This document shows positions 44,870 to 53,107 of a stretch of DNA of 64,000 nt, piece after piece. A model generated the notes under the pieces. It saw only the letters and a list, made by a program, of their open reading frames with translations. It ran no database searches and was not told the origin of the DNA. This DNA comes from Robbsia sp. KACC 23696. GTDB lineage: Bacteria > Pseudomonadota > Gammaproteobacteria > Burkholderiales > Burkholderiaceae. Positions within the stretch are counted from its first letter, which is position 1. Every line of letters starts with the position of its first letter. The DNA lies in NCBI RefSeq assembly GCF_039852015.1, contig NZ_CP156626.1:3072249-3136248 (forward strand). The letters run 5' to 3'. The position numbers and the translations under genes were made by a program.

Positions 44870-46240
44870 ATGTTCGAAAAAATTCTTATTGCCAACCGCG
44901 GGGAAATCGCGCTGCGCATCCAGCGCGCCTGCCGCGAGCTTGGTGTCAAGACCGTGGTGGTCTACTCCGAGGCCGACAAGGAAGCCAAGTACGTGCGGCT
45001 GGCCGACGAAGCCGTGTGTATCGGTCCGGCGCCGTCGAACCTCAGCTATCTGAATATGCCGGCGCTGATCAGCGCCGCGGAAGTGACCGATGCCGAGGCG
45101 ATCCATCCCGGCTATGGCTTCCTTTCCGAGAATGCCGATTTCGCCGAGCGCGTCGAGCAATCCGGCTTCACCTTCATCGGTCCGCGTCCGGAAACGATCC
45201 GAACGATGGGCGACAAGGTGCAAGCCAAGCAAGCGATGATCCGCGCCGGCGTGCCGTGCGTGCCGGGTTCGGAAGGCGCATTGCCGGAAGATCCGAAGGA
45301 GATCGTCAAGATCGGCCGCGCGGTGGGTTATCCGGTGATCATCAAGGCAGCGGGTGGTGGCGGCGGTCGCGGCATGCGCGTCGTGCACAGCGAAGCCGCC
45401 TTGATCAACGCGGTCAATATGACGCGTGAAGAAGCCGGTCGCGCCTTCGGCAACCCCGAAGTCTATATGGAGAAGTTTCTGCAGAATCCGCGTCACGTGG
45501 AAATCCAGATCCTCTCCGATACCTTCAAGAACGCCATCTGGCTGGGCGAACGTGACTGCTCGATGCAGCGGCGACATCAGAAGGTGATCGAGGAAGCACC
45601 GGCACCGGGTATTCCGCGTCGCCTCGTCGAGAAGGTGGGCGAACGTTGCGCCGAGGCCTGCAAGAAAATGGGCTATCGCGGCGCCGGTACGTTCGAATTC
45701 CTGTACGAGAACGAAGAGTTCTACTTCATCGAGATGAACACGCGTGTCCAGGTCGAACACCCGGTCACCGAGTTGATCACGGGCGTGGACATCGTGCAGG
45801 AACAGATCCGCATCGCCGCTGGCGAAAAGCTGCAGATCCGCCAACGCGACGTCGAACTCCGCGGCCATGCGATCGAATGCCGGATCAATGCGGAAGATCC
45901 GCACAAGTTCACGCCATCGCCCGGTCGTATCACGTCGTGGCATCCGCCCGGCGGCCCTGGCATTCGCGTCGATTCGCATGCCTATGACGGTTATTTCGTG
46001 CCGTCGAACTACGACTCGATGATCGGCAAGGTCATCGCCTACGGCGCCACGCGCGACCAGGCGATCAAGCGGATGCAGATCGCGCTGTCGGAAATGGTCG
46101 TCGAAGGCATCAAGACGAATATCCCCTTGCATCGTGAATTGATGGCCGACGGCGCCTTTATCGCCGGCGGTACCAGCATTCACTATCTGGAAGAACGGCT
46201 GGCCGCGAACAAGGCTGCCGAGGACGCCGCCAAGGCCTGA
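44870..46240 (+). CDS. accC: Biotin carboxylase subunit of acetyl-CoA carboxylase
   Basis: ATP-dependent carboxylation of the biotin on AccB, the first step of fatty-acid synthesis. The 456-residue ATP-grasp enzyme starts [20 protein letters not shown]. It has [15 protein letters not shown] (79-93), the Gly-rich ATP loop [11 protein letters not shown] (160-170), [19 protein letters not shown], and the catalytic [14 protein letters not shown]. Length is normal. PrmA follows 236 bp downstream in the same direction. Confidence 0.98.
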   Translation: MFEKILIANRGEIALRIQRACRELGVKTVVVYSEADKEAKYVRLADEAVCIGPAPSNLSYLNMPALISAAEVTDAEAIHPGYGFLSENADFAERVEQSGFTFIGPRPETIRTMGDKVQAKQAMIRAGVPCVPGSEGALPEDPKEIVKIGRAVGYPVIIKAAGGGGGRGMRVVHSEAALINAVNMTREEAGRAFGNPEVYMEKFLQNPRHVEIQILSDTFKNAIWLGERDCSMQRRHQKVIEEAPAPGIPRRLVEKVGERCAEACKKMGYRGAGTFEFLYENEEFYFIEMNTRVQVEHPVTELITGVDIVQEQIRIAAGEKLQIRQRDVELRGHAIECRINAEDPHKFTPSPGRITSWHPPGGPGIRVDSHAYDGYFVPSNYDSMIGKVIAYGATRDQAIKRMQIALSEMVVEGIKTNIPLHRELMADGAFIAGGTSIHYLEERLAANKAAEDAAKA

Positions 46241-46476
46241 GGCCGACCGCCGGTGTTCGACACCGGTGCATCACGGCGAGCAACGTGCCCGTGACGCCCC
46301 GCTTTCACTGCCGCGCGACTGAACCGTGGACCGATGCCATCGTGGCATCGCCACCGCTCAGCCGCGCGGTTTTTGCATTTTGCGCCACCAGTCTATCCGG
46401 CAGCCGATGCGCGCAACCGTTGCGACGATTACATCGCGTATCATCCGGGTTTGGACGGTCGAATAGGAGTATCCGC

Positions 46477-47448
46477 GTGAGTTACCGCGAATTAGTCATT
46501 GATGCGGCGCGTGACACCGCCGAAGCGCTGTCCGACGCGCTGATGGATCTGGGCGCCTTGTCCGTATCGATCGAAGACGCGGACGCCGACACGCCCGACG
46601 AGCAGCCGGTGTTCGGTGAACCCGGCATGATCGTGCAGGCCCAAAGTTGGCATCACTCGCGCGTGGTCGCGTTGCTGTCGATCGATCAGGACCCGGACGT
46701 TCTGCTGCAGGCAGCGGCAAACCTGTTGCAATTGCCGGTGCCCACTTTCGAGACGCGTGAAGTGGCGGATCAGGATTGGGTCCGTCTGACGCAATCGCAA
46801 TTCGCGCCGATCTCCATCGGCAAGCGTATCTGGGTCGTGCCGTCCTGGCACGATGCACCGGACCCGCAAGCGTTGATCCTGGAGCTGGACCCTGGCCTCG
46901 CTTTCGGCACCGGCAGCCATCCCACGACGCGCCTCTGCATGGAATGGCTCGAGGAACAGGTCAAAGCGGGCGACACCGTCCTCGACTACGGCTGCGGCTC
47001 AGGCATCCTGGCCATTCTCGCGGCCAAGTGCGGCGCGGGCGACGTCGTGGGAATCGATATCGATGCGCAAGCGGTCACGACCGCCCACGACAATGCGGCA
47101 CGCAATCGCGTCGCGAGCCCGGCGCTGCGTTTCGGTCTGCCGGCCGCCTTACCGGCCGCGGTCACGAACGCAGCGGCTGACGCCATACCGACCGATGCCG
47201 TCGCCGCACCGGGCGCCACGTTCGATATCGTCGTTGCCAATATTCTGTCGAATCCGCTGAAAGTGCTGGCGTCGATGTTATGCGGGCGCGTGCGTCCCGG
47301 CGGCCGCATCGCCCTTTCCGGCGTGCTGGCACGGCAAGCGGAAGAAGTCGCTGCCGCCTATGCACCGTGGATCGACATCACGGTCTGGCGTGAACACGAA
47401 GGCTGGGTCTGTCTTAGCGGCGTGCGCCGTGACGTATCTGCCGCATAA
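46477..47448 (+). CDS. prmA: Ribosomal protein L11 methyltransferase
   Basis: Trimethylates ribosomal protein L11. The 323-residue product has the N-terminal substrate domain ([22 protein letters not shown]) and SAM-binding [13 protein letters not shown] (168-180), plus [21 protein letters not shown] and [15 protein letters not shown] start at 46477 is chosen because AGGAG precedes it at the right distance and it yields the family N-terminus. About 25 extra Ala-rich residues near 220-250 make it longer than usual. Follows accC, as in many gammaproteobacteria and betaproteobacteria. Confidence 0.94.
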   Translation: MSYRELVIDAARDTAEALSDALMDLGALSVSIEDADADTPDEQPVFGEPGMIVQAQSWHHSRVVALLSIDQDPDVLLQAAANLLQLPVPTFETREVADQDWVRLTQSQFAPISIGKRIWVVPSWHDAPDPQALILELDPGLAFGTGSHPTTRLCMEWLEEQVKAGDTVLDYGCGSGILAILAAKCGAGDVVGIDIDAQAVTTAHDNAARNRVASPALRFGLPAALPAAVTNAAADAIPTDAVAAPGATFDIVVANILSNPLKVLASMLCGRVRPGGRIALSGVLARQAEEVAAAYAPWIDITVWREHEGWVCLSGVRRDVSAA

Positions 47449-47523
47449 GCCCGCCACCGCGCGCCCACGCCGGCGCTCGGCGGTCTGTCACGCCCGCGAA
47501 AAGGCTTCCGCGAATCGCGTTCG

Positions 47524-47556
47524 CGTCGTAGTTGCGTCGTAGTTGCGTCGCAGCTG
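47524..47556. repeat. Three tandem 11-bp units
   Basis: Two identical units CGTCGTAGTTG followed by a diverged third, CGTCGCAGCTG, then a partial fourth. It lies in the 203-bp spacer between prmA and the nucleoside kinase gene, about 95 bp before the latter's start. 11-bp spacing places the units on one helix face, but no function is shown. Confidence 0.7.
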
Positions 47557-47651
47557 CGTCGCGCGAATGGGATTGCGATGCCATTCGACGGCGAATATTA
47601 AAATAGCTATCGCGTCACGCATTTCCCCCTTATTCAATCTGAGGAATTACC

Positions 47652-48605
47652 TTGGCCTCGCTCATCTGCGGTTCACTCGCCTACGACAACATCATGACCT
47701 TCGAAGGTCGTTTTGGCGAACATATCCTTCCGGATCAGGTGCACATCCTGAACGTCAGTTTTCTCGTGCCGACGATGCGCCAGGAATTCGGCGGCTGCGC
47801 CGGCAATATCGCGTACAGCCTGCGCATGCTCGGTGGTGATGCACGCATCATGGCCACGATCGGCGGTGTCGATGGCCAGCGTTATCTCGATCGATTGAGC
47901 GATTTGGATCTGCAGGCGCACCATGTGCGCGTGATCGACGGTGCGAGCACCGCGCAGGCGATGATCACGACGGACCTCGATAACAATCAGATCACCGCTT
48001 TCCACCCTGGCGCGATGATGGAGTCGCACCGCAACGACGCCGGCGAAGCCTGCCAGGCGAGCGATGGCGCCATCAAGGTCGGCATTGTCGCCCCCGACGG
48101 GCTGGACGGCATGATTGCGCACTGCGAACAATTCTCAAAAGCGGGCGTCCCCTTCATATTTGATCCGGGTCAGGGCCTGCCGCTGTTCCAACAGGACACG
48201 CTACGCCGTATGATCGATCTCTCGACCTATCTGGCGCTCAATGACTACGAAGCCAAGCTGGTCGAAAACAAGACCGGTTGGTCCTGGGACGAAATCGTTG
48301 CACGCACGCAAGCCACCATCGTCACGCGTGGCGAAAAGGGCGCCACCATCTATCACGATGGCCAGCAGGACGACATCCCTGTCGTGCCAGCCGAACGCAT
48401 CGTCGACCCGACGGGTTGCGGGGATGCCTTCCGCGGCGGTCTGCTGTACGGTATCGAAAACGGCCTGGACTGGCCGACGACAGGTCGCCTTGCCAGTCTG
48501 ATGGGCTCGTTGAAGATCGCGACGCAGGGTCCGCAAAACTACGCATACAGTGTCGATGAACTGCATGCCGCGTTCCAGCGTGTCTTCGGATACGCCTTGG
48601 CCTGA
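47652..48605 (+). CDS. PfkB-family nucleoside kinase (adenosine/inosine kinase-like)
   Basis: A 317-residue ribokinase-fold enzyme. It has SLICGSLAYDNIMTFEGRF at the start, the GGCAGNIAYSLRMLGGDA block (47-64), VTRGEKGATI, and the anion-hole motif DPTGCGDAFRGGLL (252-265) with catalytic Asp258. The sequence resembles the broad-specificity nucleoside kinases known from Burkholderia rather than sugar kinases, so purine nucleoside salvage is the likely role. It starts with TTG at 47652, supported by GAGGAA a few bases upstream. Substrate cannot be settled from sequence. Confidence 0.88.
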   Translation: MASLICGSLAYDNIMTFEGRFGEHILPDQVHILNVSFLVPTMRQEFGGCAGNIAYSLRMLGGDARIMATIGGVDGQRYLDRLSDLDLQAHHVRVIDGASTAQAMITTDLDNNQITAFHPGAMMESHRNDAGEACQASDGAIKVGIVAPDGLDGMIAHCEQFSKAGVPFIFDPGQGLPLFQQDTLRRMIDLSTYLALNDYEAKLVENKTGWSWDEIVARTQATIVTRGEKGATIYHDGQQDDIPVVPAERIVDPTGCGDAFRGGLLYGIENGLDWPTTGRLASLMGSLKIATQGPQNYAYSVDELHAAFQRVFGYALA

Positions 48606-48797
48606 CCGACGGCCGAGTCGGATCAGACCGCGACGCCTTGCCCTGCTACGCGAACCGTTCTAACGTGACGCGAAGCACGGCACGACGCCAGCTTGCGAAT
48701 GCGCCATCCCCCGGGTTCAATCGCATCGGTGTGAAAAAGCACCTGCGTTGCCGAGTCGATCGGGCAAGGCAGGTGTGTCGAAATGGAGAAGACGGAA

Positions 48798-49277
48798 ATG
48801 AACAAGCATAGGATCTTGCCCGGCGCGTTTATCGTGCCTTTGACCGCAGTCTTGCTGGTCATGCAGGGTTGCTCGACCAATGGCGCTTCGGCGGACTCTT
48901 ATACCGTGTCGCAGGCGCAACGCGAGCAGACTGTGCGCTTGGCAACCGTCGAGACCGTTCGCGCCGTGCAGATCCGCGCCGGCGAAACCACCGGCCTCGG
49001 TGCGATCGGCGGCGGCGCGGTGGGGGCCGTCGCGGGCAGCGCCATCGGCGGCGGTCGCGGTTCGCTGCTGACCGGTATCCTCGGCGGCATCGGTGGCCTC
49101 GTGGCCGGCAATGCGATCGAGCGCGGCGTGGGCAACAAGCAAGGCGTCGAGATTACCGTGCGCCTCGATAACGGCGATCTTCGCGCCATTACGCAAGCAG
49201 CAAGCGGTGAGACCTTTGCAGCCGGACAACGGGTGCGACTGCTGACCAGTGGCGGCGTGACGCGCGTCACGCACTGA
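48798..49277 (+). CDS. SlyB/Pcp-like glycine-zipper outer-membrane lipoprotein
   Basis: A 159-residue lipoprotein with lipobox MQGC (Cys25) and then about 35 polar residues. A glycine-zipper region lies at about 65-110 (GLGAIGGGAVGAVAGSAIGG and GILGGIGGLVAGN), which probably forms a membrane hairpin. The C-terminus, GVEITVRLDNGDLRAITQ and AAGQRVRLLTSGGVTRV, matches the SlyB/Pcp beta domain. Such proteins are abundant, stress-linked outer-membrane components. I start at ATG 48798; an upstream in-frame ATG at 48783 is also possible. A strong terminator follows. Confidence 0.87.
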   Translation: MNKHRILPGAFIVPLTAVLLVMQGCSTNGASADSYTVSQAQREQTVRLATVETVRAVQIRAGETTGLGAIGGGAVGAVAGSAIGGGRGSLLTGILGGIGGLVAGNAIERGVGNKQGVEITVRLDNGDLRAITQAASGETFAAGQRVRLLTSGGVTRVTH

Positions 49278-49303
49278 ACGATACCGACTCAGACCGGTTC
49301 AGC

Positions 49304-49348
49304 AAGAAAAGAAACCCGCACTCGCATCAGCGAGGGCGGGTTTCTTTT
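49304..49348 (+). terminator. Terminator after the glycine-zipper lipoprotein gene
   Basis: Stem AAACCCGC / GCGGGTTT with an inner CTCGC / GCGAG stem and ATCA loop, flanked by A-run and followed by CTTTTTAT. It is symmetric enough to act for the histone-like gene on the opposite strand too, although that gene ends about 170 bp away. Confidence 0.88.
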
Positions 49349-49515
49349 TATAGGGAGGGGGCGTGGCATACGATATCGCGTCTTGCCATATCGTACGCCG
49401 TCGTCCAGGCGATGCCTTGGCGCTGGACGGTCTAGGGACCGCTGCCAGACACGCGCATCGCGCCGGATAACCGTCGCTCCCTTCTGCTCCGTTGCCGCGC
49501 GGACGCGGCATCGCA

Positions 49516-50112
49516 TTACGGCTTCGGGCTGGTAGGAAACGGCCAGGCACCCGAGGTGCTGAGCGTCGTCTTCACCGCAGGTACCGACGAAGGGATCGTT
49601 GCCGCAGGGGCAGGCTTGGCGGCCGACTTCTTTGCAGCGGCCTTCTTCGCAGCAGCCTTCTTTGCCGGCGCCTTCTTGGCGGCCGTCTTTTTGGCAGCAA
49701 CCTTCTTGGCGGCAACCTTTTTCGCAGCGGCCTTCTTGGCAGGCGCCTTCTTGGCGGCTACTTTCTTGGCTGCAGCTTTCTTGGCAGGCGCCTTCTTCGC
49801 GGCAACCTTCTTGGCTGCTACTTTCTTGGCAGCAACCTTCTTGGCGGCAACCTTTTTCGCAGCGGCCTTCTTCGCCGGTGCCTTCTTCGCCGCTACCTTC
49901 TTGGCTGCCACTTTCTTCGCCGCTACTTTCTTCGCTGCGACCTTCTTTGCCGGCGCCTTCTTGGCAGCAACCTTCTTCGCTGCTACTTTCTTGGCGGCGA
50001 CCTTCTTCGCTGCTACTTTCTTTACCGCAACCTTCTTTGCAGCAACCTTCTTGGCCGGTGCTTTCTTTGCAGCGACCTTCTTTGCAGCAGGTTTCTTTTT
50101 GGCGGTAGCCAT
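49516..50112 (-). CDS. Histone H1-like Lys/Ala-repeat DNA-binding protein
   Basis: A 198-residue protein made almost entirely of about 30 pentapeptide repeats of type [10 protein letters not shown] or AAAKK, after [12 protein letters not shown]. The last 36 residues ([12 protein letters not shown] to TSPKP) are Ser/Pro/Thr-rich. It resembles the C-terminal domain of eukaryotic histone H1 and bacterial H1-like proteins such as AlgP or Bordetella BpH1; it should bind and compact DNA without sequence preference. The gene contains 15-bp-period tandem DNA repeats. A strong AAGGAG site precedes the ATG. The opposite strand is open by mirror composition only. Confidence 0.92.
   Translation of the reverse strand: MATAKKKPAAKKVAAKKAPAKKVAAKKVAVKKVAAKKVAAKKVAAKKVAAKKAPAKKVAAKKVAAKKVAAKKVAAKKAPAKKAAAKKVAAKKVAAKKVAAKKVAAKKAPAKKAAAKKVAAKKAPAKKAAAKKVAAKKVAAKKTAAKKAPAKKAAAKKAAAKKSAAKPAPAATIPSSVPAVKTTLSTSGAWPFPTSPKP
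49600..50100. repeat. 15-bp-period tandem repeat inside the histone-like gene
   Basis: About 30 imperfect 15-bp units encode the KKxxA pentapeptides. On the plus strand they read as runs of TTCTTGGC/GGCAACC variants. Because units are multiples of three bases, slippage would change repeat number without breaking the frame. Confidence 0.85.
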
Positions 50113-50977
50113 GTTTTTCTCCTTCAGTTGTCGGATGAAATGTAAAGCAACAACACCCTACGTCGGGAACCCGTTCGCGCTGATCCAGTCCGGCATTGCG
50201 GCCTGACCAAAACGTCGAGTGAACGGGCTATTCGTCCGCTGAGAACCTGAGATCGGCACCCAACGGGCGAATGCGGCAACGCGCACGCTACCAGCGGCGG
50301 TAGCATGCGCGTGTAACGCGACGAGGCGCCCGATGGTGGGACCTCCGCGTTGAAACGGTTGATGAGGCGATCCGCACGACCGATGGCATCGGCGTTTTTT
50401 TCGGAATCGGAATCGTAATTGGATCGTTTTAAAACCGGTCCTTTTTTTGGAGGGTCGTTGATCCCTCCCACTGAAGGGATCGCAAAGGGCTCTCGGTCAT
50501 CTAGGTGGGCCAACAGGCCGCACGAAGCGCTTTGCATCAGGACGACGTTCCCCTGCTCTGTTGAAAGGCCAATCCATCCAGCCCAGCCGACGTCCCACGC
50601 TTTCTAGGATGTCCTGCACGCTGCACGCTGTTTGCGCACGGGACGTCGCTGCTGCTTTCCGAATATCCGCCTTGATACGTTGCGGCGCGTGGCATCGCGC
50701 TCGACAACCTCTCTCACCGCTGTCTTTTTTTGCCGCTGTCTTCTCTACGTCGACAACGCCGCATCGATGCGTCGTTGTCTAAATCGGGTGTTGCTGCCGC
50801 GATAGCATGACTCGGCCACATACACCATGCTACCGCCTCCACGGAAAATGTGGAGCAAACATCATTCCACCACGCGATATCGTCCCGCTTATCAAACTCT
50901 TCTGCCTCGCCATAGGCGACGCGATGCGATATCGAAGGATCGCGCCGGCGCGACCCCGAGCGCCGGACTACCCACCA
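50113..50977. other. 865-bp region between the histone-like gene and nrdB
   Basis: No protein gene is supported. Close to 50113 is the ribosome-binding site and promoter zone of the histone-like gene (minus). A long hairpin lies at 50280-50311 and a short stem with seven Ts at 50380-50401 on the plus strand, which together suggest a small RNA. Further short inverted repeats occur near 50430-50480. I see no nrdB terminator with a clear T-run. Confidence 0.5.
50280..50402 (+). ncRNA. Candidate small structured RNA (tentative)
   Basis: A hairpin with arms CGCGCA-GCTACC and GGTAGC-TGCGCG, one mismatch and a six-base loop (50280-50311), is followed 70 bases later by CCGAT-GGC-ATCGG and TTTTTTT (50380-50401), a minimal Rho-independent terminator on the plus strand. 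No plus-strand gene precedes it. The 5' end and promoter are unknown, and I recognise no RNA family. It could also be a chance pair of structures. Confidence 0.3.
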
Positions 50978-52204
50978 TCACTCCCAGGAGAGTGCGCCAC
51001 CGGTCTGGTATTCGATGACGCGCGTCTCGAAGAAGTTCCGTTCCTTCTTCAAGTCGATCATCTCGCTCATCCACGGGAACGGGTTCTCTTCATTCGGGAA
51101 CATCGTATCCAAACCGATCTGCTGGCAACGACGATTGCAGATAAAGCGAAGATACCCCTTGAACATGCTTGCGTTCAAGCCCAATACGCCACGCGGCATC
51201 GTATCTTCCGCGTACTTGTACTCCAGATCCACTGCCTGACGGAACAAGTCGGTGATTTCCGCGCGGAACTCGGCAGTCCACAGGTGCGGGTTTTCCAACT
51301 TGATCGTGTTGATCAGATCGATGCCGAAGTTGCAGTGCATCGATTCGTCGCGCAGGATGTACTGGTACTGCTCGGCGGCGCCGGTCATCTTGTTCTGACG
51401 TCCCAATGCCAGAATCTGTGTAAATCCGACATAGAAGAACAAACCTTCCATGATGCAGGCGAACACGATCAGCGAGCGCAACAGCTGCTGGTCGGTCTCC
51501 AACGTACCCGTCTTGAATGCCGGATCGGTCAGCGTATCGATGAAGGGCAACAGGAACTGATCCTTGTCGCGGATCGACGTGACTTCGTTATACGCATTGA
51601 AGATCTCGCCTTCGTCCAAACCGAGCGACTCGACGATGTATTGGTACGCGTGCGTATGGATGGCCTCCTCGAACGCCTGGCGCAGCAGGAACTGACGGCA
51701 TTCCGGCGCGGTAATGTGCCGATACGTACCCAGCACGATATTGTTCGCCGCCAGCGAGTCCGCGGTCACGAAGAAGCCCAGGTTCCGCTTCACCACACGA
51801 CGCTCGTCGTCCGTCAGGCCGTTCGGATCCTTCCACAGCGCGATGTCGCGCGACATGTTCACTTCCTGCGGCATCCAGTGGTTCGCGCAGCCCGCCAGGT
51901 ATTTTTCCCACGCCCACTTGTACTTGAACGGCACCAACTGGTTGACGTCGGTCTGACCGTTGATGATCCGCTTATCGCTGACATTGACGCGCGCCGTCGG
52001 ACTCGGCACGTTCTCTTGCGTGGCTGCCGGCGCCTTTGCCACATCCTGTGCGAACGCCGCTTGGGCTTCCGGCATCGCTTGCGGCGACGTCACGCCCGAT
52101 ACCGCGCGCTCGTTCACACCACCGGCGTTTTGCACCGACGACAATCCAGCGCGTTGCGTCGCGCCAGCTTGCGCCGCGGAAGTTTCATCATCCCAGTTCA
52201 GCAT
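50978..52204 (-). CDS. nrdB: Ribonucleotide reductase class Ia beta subunit
   Basis: Small subunit housing the diiron-tyrosyl radical cofactor. The 408-residue chain has about 65 low-complexity leading residues, then iron ligands Asp149 (VTADS), Glu180 and His183 with the radical Tyr187 in [11 protein letters not shown], Glu253 (IMEGLFF), and Glu287/His290 in [10 protein letters not shown]. Thus it should be active. GGTGAG precedes the ATG. It lies 903 bp after nrdA, with a pair of NrdR-like boxes between, so it probably has its own promoter. Confidence 0.97.
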   Translation of the reverse strand: MLNWDDETSAAQAGATQRAGLSSVQNAGGVNERAVSGVTSPQAMPEAQAAFAQDVAKAPAATQENVPSPTARVNVSDKRIINGQTDVNQLVPFKYKWAWEKYLAGCANHWMPQEVNMSRDIALWKDPNGLTDDERRVVKRNLGFFVTADSLAANNIVLGTYRHITAPECRQFLLRQAFEEAIHTHAYQYIVESLGLDEGEIFNAYNEVTSIRDKDQFLLPFIDTLTDPAFKTGTLETDQQLLRSLIVFACIMEGLFFYVGFTQILALGRQNKMTGAAEQYQYILRDESMHCNFGIDLINTIKLENPHLWTAEFRAEITDLFRQAVDLEYKYAEDTMPRGVLGLNASMFKGYLRFICNRRCQQIGLDTMFPNEENPFPWMSEMIDLKKERNFFETRVIEYQTGGALSWE

Positions 52205-52829
52205 TGACTCTCACCATTTATTCAAGTCGGGTTGTACCATTTTTTGTGACGCGATAAAAGTGTCGCTTGCACAAAAAAGCTGTTTTGTCTTGCCGTGCAT
52301 CGCGTGTTAGCAACATCCCGGCTGCGGAACGTGTATCACGCCATGCACGCTTTATCGTTTGCCTGACGGCTTGCATCGACTGCGGACGATCGTTCCTCTG
52401 TCGCGGACCGTCGCGCGTCATGCACCGCGACGCCCATCGATGACCTTCGTTGGCACGTCGCCCTGGTGTCGCGCACTTCGTATGCCGCCCCGAGTGCAGA
52501 CGTGTCGATCACACGTCGAGTGGGGCAGAATCGCGTCGCCGAGCGGTGCCCGTTAGGGATCGAAGTCAGCGCGTTTCTATGCGCTGCCCCACCGCCACCG
52601 TGATGAAGCTCACCATCACGACCTCGCCTCGACATGCATCGAGCCATCGCGTCGGATCGATCACCCCGCATAGTCGGTGCCGTCGTCGATGCGAAGCCGC
52701 TACCGTCGATGCCACGCATTGCTCGCGCATCGGCATCGGGTCGTCGCACACACTCGCGCATGCTGTCGGACCTGCCTGTCCCGCGATGTTTCAAGTGTAG
52801 CACCCATCATCTTCTTCGCCCACCCGAAA

Positions 52830-52845
52830 CCACTAAATCTAGTGC
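52830..52845. promoter_or_regulatory. NrdR-like box 1, nrdB promoter
   Basis: CCACTAAATCTAGTGC matches about 12 of 16 positions of the NrdR palindrome ACACWATATATWGTGT, including the core C, A, T and G. It overlaps the predicted -10. Confidence 0.6.
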
Positions 52846-52864
52846 TTTGCATCGCGCGTTGAAA
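52836..52864 (-). promoter_or_regulatory. Predicted nrdB promoter
   Basis: On the minus strand, TTTCAA (52859-52864), 17 bases, TAGATT (52836-52841). The hexamers are moderate, 3/6 and 4/6 of consensus. Support comes from two NrdR-like boxes overlapping the -35 and -10. Confidence 0.5.
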
Positions 52865-52877
52865 CTAGATGTTGCGA
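52862..52877. promoter_or_regulatory. NrdR-like box 2, nrdB promoter
   Basis: AAACTAGATGTTGCGA keeps the core C-x-A and T-x-G positions and about 11 of 16 consensus bases. Its centre is 32 bp from box 1, three helical turns, the usual NrdR arrangement. Confidence 0.5.
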
Positions 52878-53107
52878 GCATTTCCGACCAGCGCGATGCG
52901 GGTCGATGCGCAACGAACCGGCTCGCGAATCGCGCGACAAGCCGCATATCGCGGCGACCGCGATCGCCGCGAGGGCGAAGAAAAAGGGTCGAACGATGAG
53001 AGTGTCGCCCCCTGTCGGACACGACGTTCCTCCCACCCATTCGACCCCGATCGACGCGTTACATCACACGCCACCGAATCGACGAAATCGACGATTCGGC
53101 AGACACC

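Larger units (their letters stand above)
52205..53107. other. 903-bp nrdA-nrdB gap
   Basis: No gene is convincingly supported on either strand. A 155-codon minus-strand frame (52336-52803) has an Arg/Ser-rich product without recognisable features. The gap holds two NrdR-like boxes and a plausible promoter at 52836-52864, which would give nrdB a leader of about 620 bases. Confidence 0.55.

Noticed and set aside
49492-50145. Plus-strand open frame opposite the histone-like gene
   Set aside because: It is the mirror of the AAKK repeat, giving Leu/Phe/Ala or Leu/Gly/Arg runs with no homologue; the minus-strand gene explains the openness and has a strong ribosome-binding site.
52336-52803. 155-codon minus-strand frame in the nrdA-nrdB gap
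   Set aside because: Arg/Ser/Ala-rich, GTG start with poor ribosome-binding site, no recognisable features. It lies just after a predicted promoter, so it deserves a check, but I do not call it a gene.
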